Source: Psychrobacillus insolitus | GTDB taxonomy: Bacteria; Bacillota; Bacilli; Bacillales_A; Planococcaceae | DNA length: 64,000 bases | Assembly (NCBI RefSeq): GCF_003254155.1 | Contig: NZ_QKZI01000002.1 | Span: 62,001 to 126,000, forward strand | Reading direction: 5' to 3' | Part shown: in pieces, positions 1 through 7,224 of the stretch | Layout: the number at the start of each line of letters is the position of its first letter | How positions within the stretch are numbered: the first letter of the stretch is position 1 | Translations under genes and position numbers: made by a program | The notes under the pieces: model-generated | What the model was told of the DNA's origin: nothing | Database searches by the model: none | What the model saw: the letters and a program-made list of their open reading frames with translations, nothing else

Positions 1-312
1 AGAGCTAAAGCAGTTATTTTACAGCATCCTCCAAAGAGAAAAGTTTTAGGAGATTTTCCTTTTGTGAAAATGCCAAGTGTACAAAGTGAAATAAATCTAA
101 TTGAGAATTTCAGCGAGACGAAAGTAATTGGTATAACACTGAACCATGAAGAAATGACTGATCTAGAAATAGAAAACACAATACGCGAATACGAAAGCAC
201 ATTCAGTCTTCCGGTAACGGATGTTTTGAAAACAGGTTACGATAAAATAATTGACCCTATAATTGAATTCTTCCCGACCTTAAAAAACAAGGAAATGGTT
301 GCTATTTCCTAA
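1..312 (+). CDS. DUF1611 family protein (DgcN-like), 3' part only
   Basis: The frame is open from base 1, so only the C-terminal 103 residues are in the window. The segment resembles the C-terminal part of DUF1611 proteins, with a GITLNHE-like motif followed by an acidic helix and a LPVTDVLKTG motif. In the family one characterised member, DgcN, N-acetylates D-glutamate. The next gene begins directly after this stop codon, so the two are almost certainly co-transcribed. The pairing with a racemase-type enzyme suggests D-amino-acid metabolism, but that is inference. The P-loop-bearing N-terminal part lies outside the window and could not be checked. Confidence 0.7.
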   Translation, partial: RAKAVILQHPPKRKVLGDFPFVKMPSVQSEINLIENFSETKVIGITLNHEEMTDLEIENTIREYESTFSLPVTDVLKTGYDKIIDPIIEFFPTLKNKEMVAIS

Positions 313-1500
313 GTGGGTATTAATCCGAGGATTGAAATTAATCTTGATAAAATAAGACATAATGTAAAGGTTTTAAAAGGGTTGTATGGGAAAAAGGGGA
401 TAAAAATTACGGGAGTTGTCAAAGGGGTATTTGCCAACCACAAAGTTGCGAAGGTATTAATTGAAAGTGGTATTGAAAGTCTAGCAGATTCAAAAATATC
501 TAATATAGAAAAAATGAAAAAAGCTAATCTAAAAGCAATCTTTATATTATTGCGGACACCCGCAATGAGTGAAATTCAAAAGGTTGTAGAGTTTGCAGAC
601 ATTAGCATGAATACAGAAATCGAAGTAATTAGAGCTTTGTCAGCCGAAGCGGTGAAACAAAAGAAAACACACGAGATTATACTAATGGTAGAAATGGGAG
701 ATTTAAGAGAAGGAACTTTGTTGAAAGATGTTCCTGCTATTATTCGTGAAGTGTTAACACTACCATGTATTAAAGTTTCCGGTATCGGTACAAATCTCAC
801 TTGCTATGGGGGAGTCATCCCTACAGAAAAAAACATGGATGTGTTTTCCACCTTTGTTAAAAACATAAAAAGACAATTTGGTTTACCTCTCACGTATATT
901 TCAGGAGGAAATTCAGCGAACTACAATTGGTTTATGAATACCGCTGATGTAGGAGAAGTTAATAATATTCGACTTGGTGAGGCTATTTTTTTAGGCTGCG
1001 AGACTGTAAATGGAAAAACAATTCCAAAACTATTTTCTGATGCCTTTTGCTTTATTGCTGAAGTAATAGAATCCAAATTAAAACCATCTGTTCCATACGG
1101 ACAACGTGGTAAAAATGCATTTGGCGAAGTATTATCCTTTCAAGATCGAGGAATTATTAGAAGAGCGATCGTTGGGGTTGGCCGCCAGGATGTACTGGTA
1201 TCTGGATTAACTCCAATTTTGCCACTTGAAATTCTTGGTTCTAGTAGTGATCATATTATTTTAGATGCAAAAAAAGTCCATTTAAAAGTAGGGAATGAAG
1301 TTGCATTCTCCCTTAGCTACGGTGCTTTACTTACAGCAATGACTTCTCCTTCTATTAATAAGATATGTATATCTCAGATGCGAGAATCAGTAGAAGATCA
1401 TTCTGATTCACCGACTCTTAAAAATTTCCTTACCTCAATCCAATCTAAAAATGCTTTATTAGAACCTGTTCAAAATGCCTTGATATTAAATAGAAAATGA
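313..1500 (+). CDS. PLP-dependent alanine/ornithine racemase family protein
   Basis: This 395-residue protein has the fold-type III alanine racemase N-terminal domain. The likely PLP lysine is K37 in the motif ITGVVKGVF, after the EINLDKIRHN strand-helix start typical of the family. Further family motifs are ISGGNSANY near residue 198 and NNIRLGEAIFLG near 218. It resembles ornithine racemase and YhfX-type proteins more than cell-wall alanine racemase, which has a different C-terminal domain. The start is GTG directly abutting the upstream TAA, which implies translational coupling to the DUF1611 gene. The substrate cannot be told from the sequence. Confidence 0.75.
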   Translation: MGINPRIEINLDKIRHNVKVLKGLYGKKGIKITGVVKGVFANHKVAKVLIESGIESLADSKISNIEKMKKANLKAIFILLRTPAMSEIQKVVEFADISMNTEIEVIRALSAEAVKQKKTHEIILMVEMGDLREGTLLKDVPAIIREVLTLPCIKVSGIGTNLTCYGGVIPTEKNMDVFSTFVKNIKRQFGLPLTYISGGNSANYNWFMNTADVGEVNNIRLGEAIFLGCETVNGKTIPKLFSDAFCFIAEVIESKLKPSVPYGQRGKNAFGEVLSFQDRGIIRRAIVGVGRQDVLVSGLTPILPLEILGSSSDHIILDAKKVHLKVGNEVAFSLSYGALLTAMTSPSINKICISQMRESVEDHSDSPTLKNFLTSIQSKNALLEPVQNALILNRK

Positions 1501-1530
1501 AAGTATAATAAATTCCAACTACTTATTTCA

Positions 1531-1610
1531 TCGTTTATTTTACTACCATAAGTTTTATTCAAAGCGAACCGTAAAAGCCCGTCTAAAAAATGGAGCTTTA
1601 GCGGTTTTTC
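1531..1610 (+). repeat. Solo right end of the composite intergenic repeat
   Basis: This stretch carries the block CGTTTATT-TACTAC-ATAAGTTTTATTCAAAGCGAACC, interrupted here for length. The same block forms the right end of the larger hairpin repeats at 2712-2875, 4019-4234 and 36968-37114. Here the left half and the long hairpin are missing. It follows the racemase gene with no other gene in between. Confidence 0.6.
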
Positions 1611-1638
1611 TCAATTTTTAAAAAAGAACAAAATCAAT

Positions 1639-1712
1639 ATACGACATATTTGTAATTAAGTGCAAAAAGCCGCTTTTCTTATATATTTCACTTATTTTAA
1701 ATTATGTCGTAT
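1639..1712. repeat. Imperfect inverted repeat, about 74 bp
   Basis: The left arm ATACGACATA...AAGTG (1639-1662) is matched by an inverted right arm CACTT...TATGTCGTAT (1689-1712). The outer ten bases pair perfectly and the middle is looser. The unit has the look of a tiny non-coding inverted-repeat element. No second copy was noticed in the window. Confidence 0.5.
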
Positions 1713-1738
1713 GTCAGTTTTGCTCATTTACTGTTTTT

Positions 1739-1830
1739 CACGTTTATCTTGTTACCATAAATTTTATCCAAAGCGAACCAGCAGCGTCTATATAGAAAGA
1801 GGGTACTCTGTTTATTTTCTTAAAAAATAA
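1739..1830 (+). repeat. Second solo right end of the composite repeat
   Basis: The sequence CGTTTATCTTGTTACCATAA followed by TTTTATCCAAAGCGAACC repeats the block seen at 1531-1610. It lies about 200 bp downstream of that copy in the same orientation. The central hairpin is again absent. Confidence 0.55.
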
Positions 1831-1836
1831 TAAAGT

Positions 1837-1955
1837 ATATAGAATTTCTGCAGCATATGTCTAGCGTAAGTCGCCCGTGCTCCTGCGCAAAGCTCGTCGC
1901 AGAAGAACGTTGACCCCGAGGGCCTAGACATAGGCGCTTCGGCTTTTCTCATATA
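1837..1955 (+). repeat. TCTAGC...GGCGCTT...CTTTTCT dispersed repeat (copy 1)
   Basis: The left edge reads AATTTCTGCAGCATATGTCTAGC and the right edge TAGGCGCTTCGGCTTTTCT, both broken here for length. Similar edges occur at 3193-3325 (inverted) and 12050-12200, with different sequence between them. Such GC-rich repeats ending in a GCGCTT...CTTTTCTTA-like tail are common between genes in Bacillaceae. No coding content is seen. Confidence 0.55.
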
Positions 1956-2024
1956 AAAGTCTGCTCTTTAAGAAGAGAGATAAGAATGGATTTCACTAAG
2001 AAATATAATATTTTTTTATATTAG

Positions 2025-2053
2025 TGGACAAACTAAAAAATCTGTTGTATACT
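2025..2053 (+). promoter_or_regulatory. Sigma-A promoter of the cold-shock gene
   Basis: A TGGACA -35 box (2025-2030) and TATACT -10 box (2048-2053) are separated by exactly 17 bp. Transcription would start near 2060, giving the cold-shock gene an untranslated leader of about 145 nt. Long leaders are typical of bacterial csp genes. Confidence 0.65.
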
Positions 2054-2089
2054 AAGTTTAATAATTAAATTGCTTTACGAGAAATGATG

Positions 2090-2154
2090 AATTCGCATAT
2101 TACAAAGAGTAATCGCGATTGTTCGGTACTTTTTGTAATATGTGAATTTTTTTA
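2090..2154 (+). terminator. Terminator-like hairpin inside the csp leader
   Basis: Arms AATTCGCATATTACAAA (2090-2106) and TTTGTAATATGTGAATT (2131-2147) pair with one wobble, and seven T residues end at 2153. It lies between the csp promoter and the csp ribosome binding site. It could be an attenuator, a cold-sensitive leader structure, or the end of a short upstream transcript. Confidence 0.6.
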
Positions 2155-2205
2155 ACTTATGGAGAATTTTATATTATTTAATTTAAATTTATGGAGGTTT
2201 TTTTA

Positions 2206-2406
2206 ATGACACAAGGTACAGTAAAATGGTTTAATGCAGAAAAAGGTTTTGGTTTTATCGAGGTTGAAGGTGGAAATGACGTATTCGCTCATTTCTCAGC
2301 AATCCAAGGCGACGGTTTCAAATCACTTGACGAAGGTCAAAAAGTTGAATTTGAAGTTGAAGAAGGTAACCGTGGACCACAAGCTACTAACATTACAAAA
2401 CTTTAA
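2206..2406 (+). CDS. csp: Cold-shock protein (CspA/CspB family)
   Basis: The 66-residue protein is a single cold-shock domain, a five-stranded OB fold that binds single-stranded RNA and DNA and melts mRNA structure in the cold. RNP1 (KGFGFIEV) and RNP2 (VFAHF) are intact. I chose the ATG at 2206 because GGAGG lies 8 nt upstream; an in-frame ATG at 2191 overlaps that site. The gene is monocistronic, with its own promoter at 2025 and a terminator at 2444. The leader contains a terminator-like hairpin, so regulation at RNA level is plausible. Confidence 0.95.
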   Translation: MTQGTVKWFNAEKGFGFIEVEGGNDVFAHFSAIQGDGFKSLDEGQKVEFEVEEGNRGPQATNITKL

Positions 2407-2443
2407 TTCTTAGGAATTAGGTTAATGCTAGTCTTAAATTAGA

Positions 2444-2470
2444 GACACTCTTAATTGAGTGTCTTTTTTT
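2444..2470 (+). terminator. Intrinsic terminator after csp
   Basis: GACACTC and GAGTGTC pair around a 6-nt loop and are followed by eight T residues. Confidence 0.85.
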
Positions 2471-2711
2471 TATTTAAAATATAGATGTATAATGATTTCA
2501 GGTTGTACAATATATGGCGTTGGTGAAATAAAATCCCTTTCTTGATCAAACAGGAGAAAGGGATGGAATTTCACTAATGTCATTTTTTTATCGATATCTC
2601 TGAAATGGAAAAACCCCTGATCTACGCTGATTTCGTTACGAGCGGACGCGCTGCCTGGGGCGTGCGGTGAGCCTCCTTGTCGCGAAAACCGCTAAAGCGC
2701 CCTTTTTCTAT

Positions 2712-2875
2712 GCGGGCTTTCTGGTTCGCTTTGGACAAAACTTATGGTTACAGAATAAACGAGAAAGAAATCGAGGAGCTAGGCGACTACGTACGTCACC
2801 TAGCTCCTCGATCGTTTTCGGTCATCCTATTACGATTGCTTGTCCGTCGGCCCCCCTAAAACATCGAAGGGAAAA
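2712..2875 (-). repeat. Composite hairpin repeat, copy 1 (inverted)
   Basis: Read on the minus strand this is the same element as at 36968-37114. It has a left block GTTTTAGGGG...CGGACAA...AATAGG-TGACCGAAAA, a long hairpin, then a right block CGTTTATTCTG...TTTTGTCCAAAGCGAACC. The hairpin arms (2771-2786 and 2796-2811) pair over 16 positions with one mismatch. The arm sequence differs from the other copies while the flanks are conserved. Confidence 0.75.
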
Positions 2876-3192
2876 GGGTGAATGCTTTTGGGAAGAAAAG
2901 AGGATCCACTTTTCTACAATATAATTCTTGCTTATTTTTAAGGGAAATAACCTTTTCTACATAAGATACTAGAAAGAAATATGGCTCTGTTTTGAAGTGA
3001 CTCAAAAGAATGGGGTAGCATTTATCCAAGTAAGAAGGGAAATGACAGTCAAAATTGCATCTTTGGCGTCCTCTTTAGGTAAGTGTGTGGTACCTCTCTT
3101 CTTGAGCCGTTGATTTTCTTTTAAGTAAAAGTGTAAGCAATAACACTATCCGAAGCGACTAGAAGTAATTGTACAAACTTTGTTCCAAGTAA

Positions 3193-3325
3193 GAAAAGCG
3201 CAATCGCCTATTACTGCGTAAGGTGGCAAATGGGGATGGGGTAGGTCTGTTGTTAACGCCAGACATGACCTGCTTCGCGCAGGAGTTTACGCTAGACATA
3301 TTATGCAGAAATTCTATTTTCTTAT
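3193..3325 (-). repeat. TCTAGC...GGCGATTGCGCTTTTCTT repeat (copy 2, inverted)
   Basis: On the minus strand the left edge AATTTCTGCATAATATGTCTAGC and right edge AATAGGCGATTGCGCTTTTCTT (split here) match copies at 1837 and 12050. The interior contains CCCATCCCCATTTGCC, resembling the interior of the 12050 copy. Confidence 0.55.
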
Positions 3326-3436
3326 CTTTTCAAAAAAAATCAGGTTTACTGACTTTCTGAACAGTCCTGTGATAACTAAATAAATCAATTATAGCCGACT
3401 AAAATTCTTCACTACCGTCATTTGACAAAGAATCAA

Positions 3437-3478
3437 AAAATACCCCATCTATGAGTTAAGGACTCAGATGGGGTATTT
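3437..3478 (-). terminator. Terminator of the tRNA operon
   Basis: AAATACCCCATCT and AGATGGGGTATTT pair, and the inner GAG/CTC extends the stem. On the minus strand the hairpin is followed by a T run, so it ends the four-tRNA transcript. Confidence 0.8.
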
Positions 3479-3505
3479 GTATATGCGTATATGTATTTAA
3501 ATTAT

Positions 3506-3579
3506 TGGAGCGGGTGAAGAGAATCGAACTCTCATCATCAGCTTGGAAGGCTGAGGTTTTACCACTAAACTACACCCGC
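3506..3579 (-). tRNA. tRNA-Gly (TCC)
   Basis: The minus strand reads GCGGGTG...CACCCGC with a full cloverleaf, anticodon loop CTTCCAA (anticodon TCC), a GTTCGATT T-loop and encoded TCCA 3' end. It is the last tRNA of the operon, followed by a terminator. Confidence 0.97.
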
Positions 3580-3603
3580 ATTATATACAGGTAAAAAAAT
3601 AAA

Positions 3604-3679
3604 TGGCGGTCCCGACCGGGATCGAACCGGCGATCTTCTGCGTGACAGGCAGACATGTTAACCGCTACACCACGGGACC
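3604..3679 (-). tRNA. tRNA-Asp (GTC)
   Basis: The minus strand shows acceptor GGTCCCG paired with CGGGACC, anticodon loop CTGTCAC (anticodon GTC), GTTCGATC T-loop and encoded GCCA. It is the third gene of the operon. Confidence 0.97.
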
Positions 3680-3683
3680 GTTT

Positions 3684-3758
<75 letters not shown>

Positions 3759-3796
3759 ACAATAATATACTTATTCTACTAACAAATTATTAAAAA

Positions 3797-3889
3797 TGGA
3801 GGAGGAAGAGGGATTCGAACCCCCGCGCGGTCTTACCCGCCTGTCGGTTTTCAAGACCGATCCCTTCAGCCGAACTTGGGTATTCCTCC
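3797..3889 (-). tRNA. tRNA-Ser (TGA)
   Basis: This 93-nt class II tRNA has acceptor GGAGGAA/TTCCTCC, a long variable arm (CAGGCGGGTAAGACCGCGCG region) and anticodon loop containing TGA. CCA is encoded. The base before CCA is T, where serine tRNAs usually have G. It is the first tRNA after the promoter at 3933-3961. Confidence 0.95.
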
Positions 3890-3932
3890 GAAATGTTATG
3901 AAGCAATAATTTACTTATTTGCGACATTACTT

Positions 3933-3961
3933 AGTATAAAGCATTTTCTTAATAAAGGCAA
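3933..3961 (-). promoter_or_regulatory. Promoter of the tRNA operon
   Basis: On the minus strand TTGCCT and TATACT are 17 bp apart, about 40 nt before tRNA-Ser. Position and -10 quality fit a sigma-A promoter for the Ser-fMet-Asp-Gly transcript. Confidence 0.6.
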
Positions 3962-4018
3962 ACTTTTTTTGCAGATAACAAAGTAAAAGGGTTTTATCGA
4001 CTTTAAATGCGGTTTTTA

Positions 4019-4234
4019 CGATTTTTTCTAGATTGCTTTGGACAGTAACTAGGCTCCTATTATTTTGCAAAGCATTTGGCTTTTTTCTTTGCATGTTTTA
4101 GGGGAGCAATGGACAAATAATAGTTAATAGGGTGGCTGAAAAAAGTAGAGGATCCAAGTGACTTTGTCACTTGGATCCTCTACTTTTTCAGTGTTTAGCT
4201 ATTCTATCATAATAATTTTCGTTCAAGGCGAACC
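4019..4234 (+). repeat. Composite hairpin repeat, copy 2
   Basis: A left fragment ACGATTTTTTCTAGATTGCTTTGGAC (4019-4044, split family edge) precedes the block GTTTTAGGGGAGC..GGACAAATAA (from 4095). The central hairpin spans 4136-4191, with arms of about 26 nt around a TTT loop and the core GAGGATCCAAGTGAC. The right block ends TTCAAGGCGAACC. Flanks match the copies at 2712 and 36968, whereas the hairpin arms do not. Confidence 0.75.
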
Positions 4235-4276
4235 GACAATGTTTATTTGGAAAAAGGCTTGTTCGCTAGTAAATCC

Positions 4277-5209
4277 TTATTCCTCCGAAAACAGACCTGG
4301 CATACTCAAATAACGTTCGCCGTTATCTGGTGCTATGCAAAGAACTCGTTTTCCAGGACCTAGTCTTCTGGCAACATTAATCGCTGTCCAAACAGCTGCA
4401 CCGGAAGATGGGCCAACAAGAATTCCTTCTAATCTTGCCAAGTCTCGAGTGGTATTCAAAGCATCTTCGTCTGAAACTTGAACAATTTCATTATAAATAT
4501 CTGTATTTAAGATCGATGGAATGAATCCAGGGCTCGTTCCGACTAGTTTATGAGGTCCGGGTTGTCCTCCTGAAAGTACTGGAGATCCCTTAGGCTCTAC
4601 GACAATAATTTCTATATTCGGAAGTTTTTTTTTAAGAGCTTCACCTGTTCCAGTTATCGTACCACCCGTTCCCGCTGTAGCGATAAAGGCGTCCAGTTTG
4701 CCACCTGTTTGCTCAATAATTTCTGGAGCAGTTGTTATCCTATGGATAGCGGCGTTCGCTGGGTTTTCAAATTGCTGTGGAATGAAGCTATTTTCGATTT
4801 TTTCATGTAATTCGAGTGCTTTTTTAATGGCACCTGGCATCTTTTCTGCTGCAGGAGTCAAGAAGACTTGCGCACCATATGCTTTTAATATCGAAATTCG
4901 TTCTTGTGTCATATTATCAGGCATAACAAAAATTGATTTATATCCTTTGGCCGCAGCATTCATAGCTAATCCGATGCCGGTGTTTCCACTTGTTGGTTCA
5001 ATAATAGTAGAACCTTTTTGAATTTTCCCTTGACGTTCGGCTGCATCGATTAAAGAAAAGGCCGCTCGATCTTTTACACTTCCACTTGGATTGAAATATT
5101 CTAGTTTTACTAGTACTTCAGCACATGTTTCATCAACGAGACGATTTAATCGAACGACAGGTGTGTCACCGATCAGTTCGTATATATGATTGACTATTTT
5201 ATTTGGCAT
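4277..5209 (-). CDS. cysK: Cysteine synthase (O-acetylserine sulfhydrylase)
   Basis: This PLP enzyme makes L-cysteine from O-acetylserine and sulfide in the cytoplasm. It has 310 residues, normal for CysK. The PLP lysine is K46 in NPSGSVKDRAA, the substrate-binding loop is TSGNTG, and the phosphate-binding glycine loop is ATAGTGGTITGTG near 180. ATG at 5209 has AAGGAGG about 10 nt upstream. In Bacillus CysK also acts with the repressor CymR. A GGAATT-ended sequence at 5282-5309 might be a CymR-type site, though the match is partial. The gene stands alone between a repeat and the terminator of its upstream neighbour. Confidence 0.93.
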   Translation of the reverse strand: MPNKIVNHIYELIGDTPVVRLNRLVDETCAEVLVKLEYFNPSGSVKDRAAFSLIDAAERQGKIQKGSTIIEPTSGNTGIGLAMNAAAKGYKSIFVMPDNMTQERISILKAYGAQVFLTPAAEKMPGAIKKALELHEKIENSFIPQQFENPANAAIHRITTAPEIIEQTGGKLDAFIATAGTGGTITGTGEALKKKLPNIEIIVVEPKGSPVLSGGQPGPHKLVGTSPGFIPSILNTDIYNEIVQVSDEDALNTTRDLARLEGILVGPSSGAAVWTAINVARRLGPGKRVLCIAPDNGERYLSMPGLFSEE

Positions 5210-5281
5210 GTAAAGAACCTCCTTGTTTAATAATTAAATGAAAAATGATACATAATACATGTTAAGATAATCAAACAATAC

Positions 5282-5309
5282 TATTATTCGTACTAATTTA
5301 CAAGGAATT
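5282..5309. promoter_or_regulatory. Possible CymR-like site upstream of cysK
   Basis: The plus strand carries TATTATT...AATTTACAAGGAATT, about 75-100 bp before the cysK start. The TAWW edge and GGAATT edge of the published CymR consensus match at the right distance, but several inner positions do not. This is a weak call. Confidence 0.25.
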
Positions 5310-5310
5310 A

Positions 5311-5348
5311 AAAACCCATCCTATTAGAAAACTGCTCGGATGGGTTAA
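5311..5348 (-). terminator. Terminator of the acidic protein gene
   Basis: AACCCATCC and GGATGGGTT pair; on the minus strand the stem is followed by TTTTTAATT. It separates the gene at 5389-6033 from cysK. Confidence 0.75.
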
Positions 5349-5388
5349 TTTTATTCAAAAATAGCCTAATATATTTGTTTTACTAGTT

Positions 5389-6033
5389 TTAAATCTCATC
5401 ATAACTAGTCATGGATTCCATATGGCTCGCTATCATAGCAATAATCGTACTTGCTTCTTCTTTGGAAAAGGTGAAGGTACTTTCATCCTCTATAATTTCT
5501 TCATCTTCCGTCCATAATCGATTGACTCTTCGGAGAACGCCATCCCCGTTTGTGGTGTCTAAGCCAAATTGATAGGTTACTTCAACGGTATTCTCAATCT
5601 GAAAAGCCGTGACTTCAGGTGTTTCCCATTCCACGTCAATTTCTTCTAGAGTAATTTCCTGATCCAGGACTTCACCGAGATAAAGTTCATCCGTTTCGTC
5701 ATCCTCTTCATATTCACTATCAACATCCATGAATTCATGGAAGCTTTCATGAACTGCTTCCACTATATCTGTTATGTCATCTAGAATAATTCTTGTCGGT
5801 TGTTGGAGAGACAAGTCAAAGCTTTCTGTGTAAAATTCTTCATTGTATGGGTCAAAGAAGAGGGTACAAAAGTAATCTCTTTCGTCCGTTTCTGTTTCAA
5901 TGAAAAATTCAATTCGTGGATGTTTTGATCCTTGATTAATATTCACATGACCGATTTTTTCATATTTCTCACAAATTGAATTCAAATGATCCTGTAGCTC
6001 ACCAGTTACTCTGTTAAACCATTCCATTGACAT
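5389..6033 (-). CDS. Acidic protein of unknown function
   Basis: I do not recognise this protein. From the chosen ATG it is about 214 residues long and very acidic, with runs such as SEYEEDDETDELY in the middle and no membrane segment or signal peptide. The first half has an alpha/beta look (IEFFIETETDERDYFCTLFF). The start MSMEWF at 6033 follows AGAGG at a fair distance; a longer in-frame start at 6078 would add a lysine-rich 15-residue head. It has its own terminator and faces away from the Tlp gene, so it is probably a single-gene unit. Confidence 0.6.
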   Translation of the reverse strand: MSMEWFNRVTGELQDHLNSICEKYEKIGHVNINQGSKHPRIEFFIETETDERDYFCTLFFDPYNEEFYTESFDLSLQQPTRIILDDITDIVEAVHESFHEFMDVDSEYEEDDETDELYLGEVLDQEITLEEIDVEWETPEVTAFQIENTVEVTYQFGLDTTNGDGVLRRVNRLWTEDEEIIEDESTFTFSKEEASTIIAMIASHMESMTSYDEI

Positions 6034-6219
6034 GTCATTATCGCCTCTTTTTCTTTTTTCTTCTTTTATCATCTCCAACTTTGTTCTGTTTATTTCACTC
6101 CATATATATCCATTTCCACTTTTATTCAGTTACCGTACATACAAAGTCGTAAATGAATGATGCATAATTTATTTGAGAATGGAAAAGCTATTTTGGTGCA
6201 GAAAAAAGGAGGAATATAA

Positions 6220-6462
6220 ATGACAAAAAACAAACCTAAGCCGGATGATCGAACAGATAACGTGGAAAAGCTTAAAGATATGGTGGAAAATACACGGGAT
6301 AATATGGAAGCTGCTGAAGAAACAATGGCTTTTGCTGACGGCGAAGAACTAGAGGCGATCAGAGAGAAAAATGCACGTCGAGAAAAAAGTATTGACGGTT
6401 TTAGAAAAGAAATATTAGATGAAGCTACAGCACGCAAAAAAGGTTATTCACAAGATCAATAA
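6220..6462 (+). CDS. tlp: Small acid-soluble spore protein, Tlp family
   Basis: The 80-residue protein matches the Tlp family: KPKPDDRTDNVEKLKDMV at the N terminus, a central acidic helix, then EKNARREKSIDGFRKEI and DEATARKKGY. Tlp proteins are made late in the forespore and stored in the spore core; despite the thioredoxin-like name they have no CxxC. AAAGGAGG lies about 8 nt before the ATG. A shared terminator follows at 6470. A second, shorter relative is at 6908, so the locus holds a pair. Confidence 0.88.
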   Translation: MTKNKPKPDDRTDNVEKLKDMVENTRDNMEAAEETMAFADGEELEAIREKNARREKSIDGFRKEILDEATARKKGYSQDQ

Positions 6463-6469
6463 ATGAAAA

Positions 6470-6510
6470 AGTTCCGGCGAAAAACAAAATGTTTTTCGCC
6501 GGAACTTTTT
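6470..6510. terminator. Bidirectional terminator between tlp and the convergent gene
   Basis: AGTTCCGGCGAAAAAC and GTTTTTCGCCGGAACT form a perfect 16-bp stem with T runs on both strands. It serves tlp and the convergent gene at 6509-6775. Confidence 0.9.
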
Positions 6511-6775
6511 ATTGTACATTCAATTTATTTAATTTCTCTTTATCTTGGTTCAATTGCTCCTGAAGTGTACTGATAGGTTCCAATTCCCCTCTACTTTCGA
6601 GGGCCATAGTGACCGAACGTTCTGCGCGTTCAATCATATTCCGTGCGTTCTGAATTGCCCGTTCTGTTGGGTTTGTAAATGCTTCTCCAACAGCAAACGT
6701 GACATTATCGACAGAATTATGCAATTGACCAATGACGGTATCTTCTTTCCAACTCATTTGTGTGTGATCATCCAT
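6509..6775 (-). CDS. Small helical protein of unknown function
   Basis: An 88-residue protein, mostly helical and charged, with no cysteine motif or membrane segment. It contains NPTERAIQNARNMIERAERS, which recalls small DUF3813-type Bacillus proteins, but I cannot assign a family. The start at 6775 (MDDHTQMSW) is set by AAGGAGG seven to eight nt upstream; an in-frame ATG at 6799 lies before that site. It lies between the two Tlp genes on the opposite strand, which suggests but does not prove a sporulation link. Confidence 0.6.
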   Translation of the reverse strand: MDDHTQMSWKEDTVIGQLHNSVDNVTFAVGEAFTNPTERAIQNARNMIERAERSVTMALESRGELEPISTLQEQLNQDKEKLNKLNVQ

Positions 6776-6907
6776 AACAAAGTCCTCCTTCATAATCAAT
6801 ATGCCTTACTATGGCATTTTCACACGATGAATATTCATTAAATAGTTTTTACGTACTTGGGAATAATAGCTTTTGAAAGATGTTAAAAATAATAAGGAGG
6901 AAGTAAA

Positions 6908-7126
6908 GTGACTATACACAAACCAGGACCAAATGATTCAGCGGATAATAAAGAAAGACTAAAGAAAACCATTAGTAATATGGAAGCAGCTGAAGAAGCA
7001 CTAGAATTTGCAGAAGGAAAAGAACGTGCTTCGATTAAGGAAAAAAATGCAAGACGGCAAGAGAACATTGAAGACTTACAAAGTGAAATAAAAGCAGAAG
7101 ATGAATCCCGTATAAGAGGATACTAA
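6908..7126 (+). CDS. Second Tlp-family small spore protein
   Basis: This 72-residue protein is a shorter relative of the Tlp protein at 6220. It keeps GPNDSADNKERLKKTI, the MEAAEEALEFAEGKE helix and EKNARRQENIEDL, and ends in RIRGY. It uses a GTG start with AAGGAGG ten nt upstream. The separate terminator at 7138 shows it is its own unit. The missing residues lie in the first linker and the tail, so this paralogue may be diverging in role. Confidence 0.75.
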   Translation: MTIHKPGPNDSADNKERLKKTISNMEAAEEALEFAEGKERASIKEKNARRQENIEDLQSEIKAEDESRIRGY

Positions 7127-7137
7127 AAAATTATATG

Positions 7138-7174
7138 TACTAGGTTAGGGATTACATCCTATCCTAGTATTTTT
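7138..7174 (+). terminator. Terminator after the second Tlp gene
   Basis: TACTAGGTTAGG and CCTATCCTAGTA pair with one mismatch and are followed by TTTTT. Confidence 0.75.
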
Positions 7175-7224
7175 ATCATATTTACATTTATTTTGGACAG
7201 ACTAAAAAGTAAAAGGTGATGTGT

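Larger units (their letters stand above)
2471..3436. other. Gene-free zone of stacked repeats
   Basis: No convincing gene is seen in this stretch. It begins with a small hairpin (ATCCCTTTCTT...AGAAAGGGAT, 2531-2563). A GC-rich patch follows (about 2618-2700) containing GGTGAGCCTCCTTGTCGC, a string typical of Bacillaceae intergenic repeats. The composite repeat (2712-2875) and an inverted TCTAGC repeat (3193-3325) come next. The part 2880-3190 has no recognisable content. Open frames crossing 2667-2924 run through the repeat hairpin and lack a convincing ribosome site. Confidence 0.5.

Noticed and set aside
2667..2924. Two overlapping open frames of 60-85 codons
   Set aside because: They run through the GC-rich repeat and the hairpin of the composite element, have no good ribosome site, and their residues follow the repeat and not a protein family.
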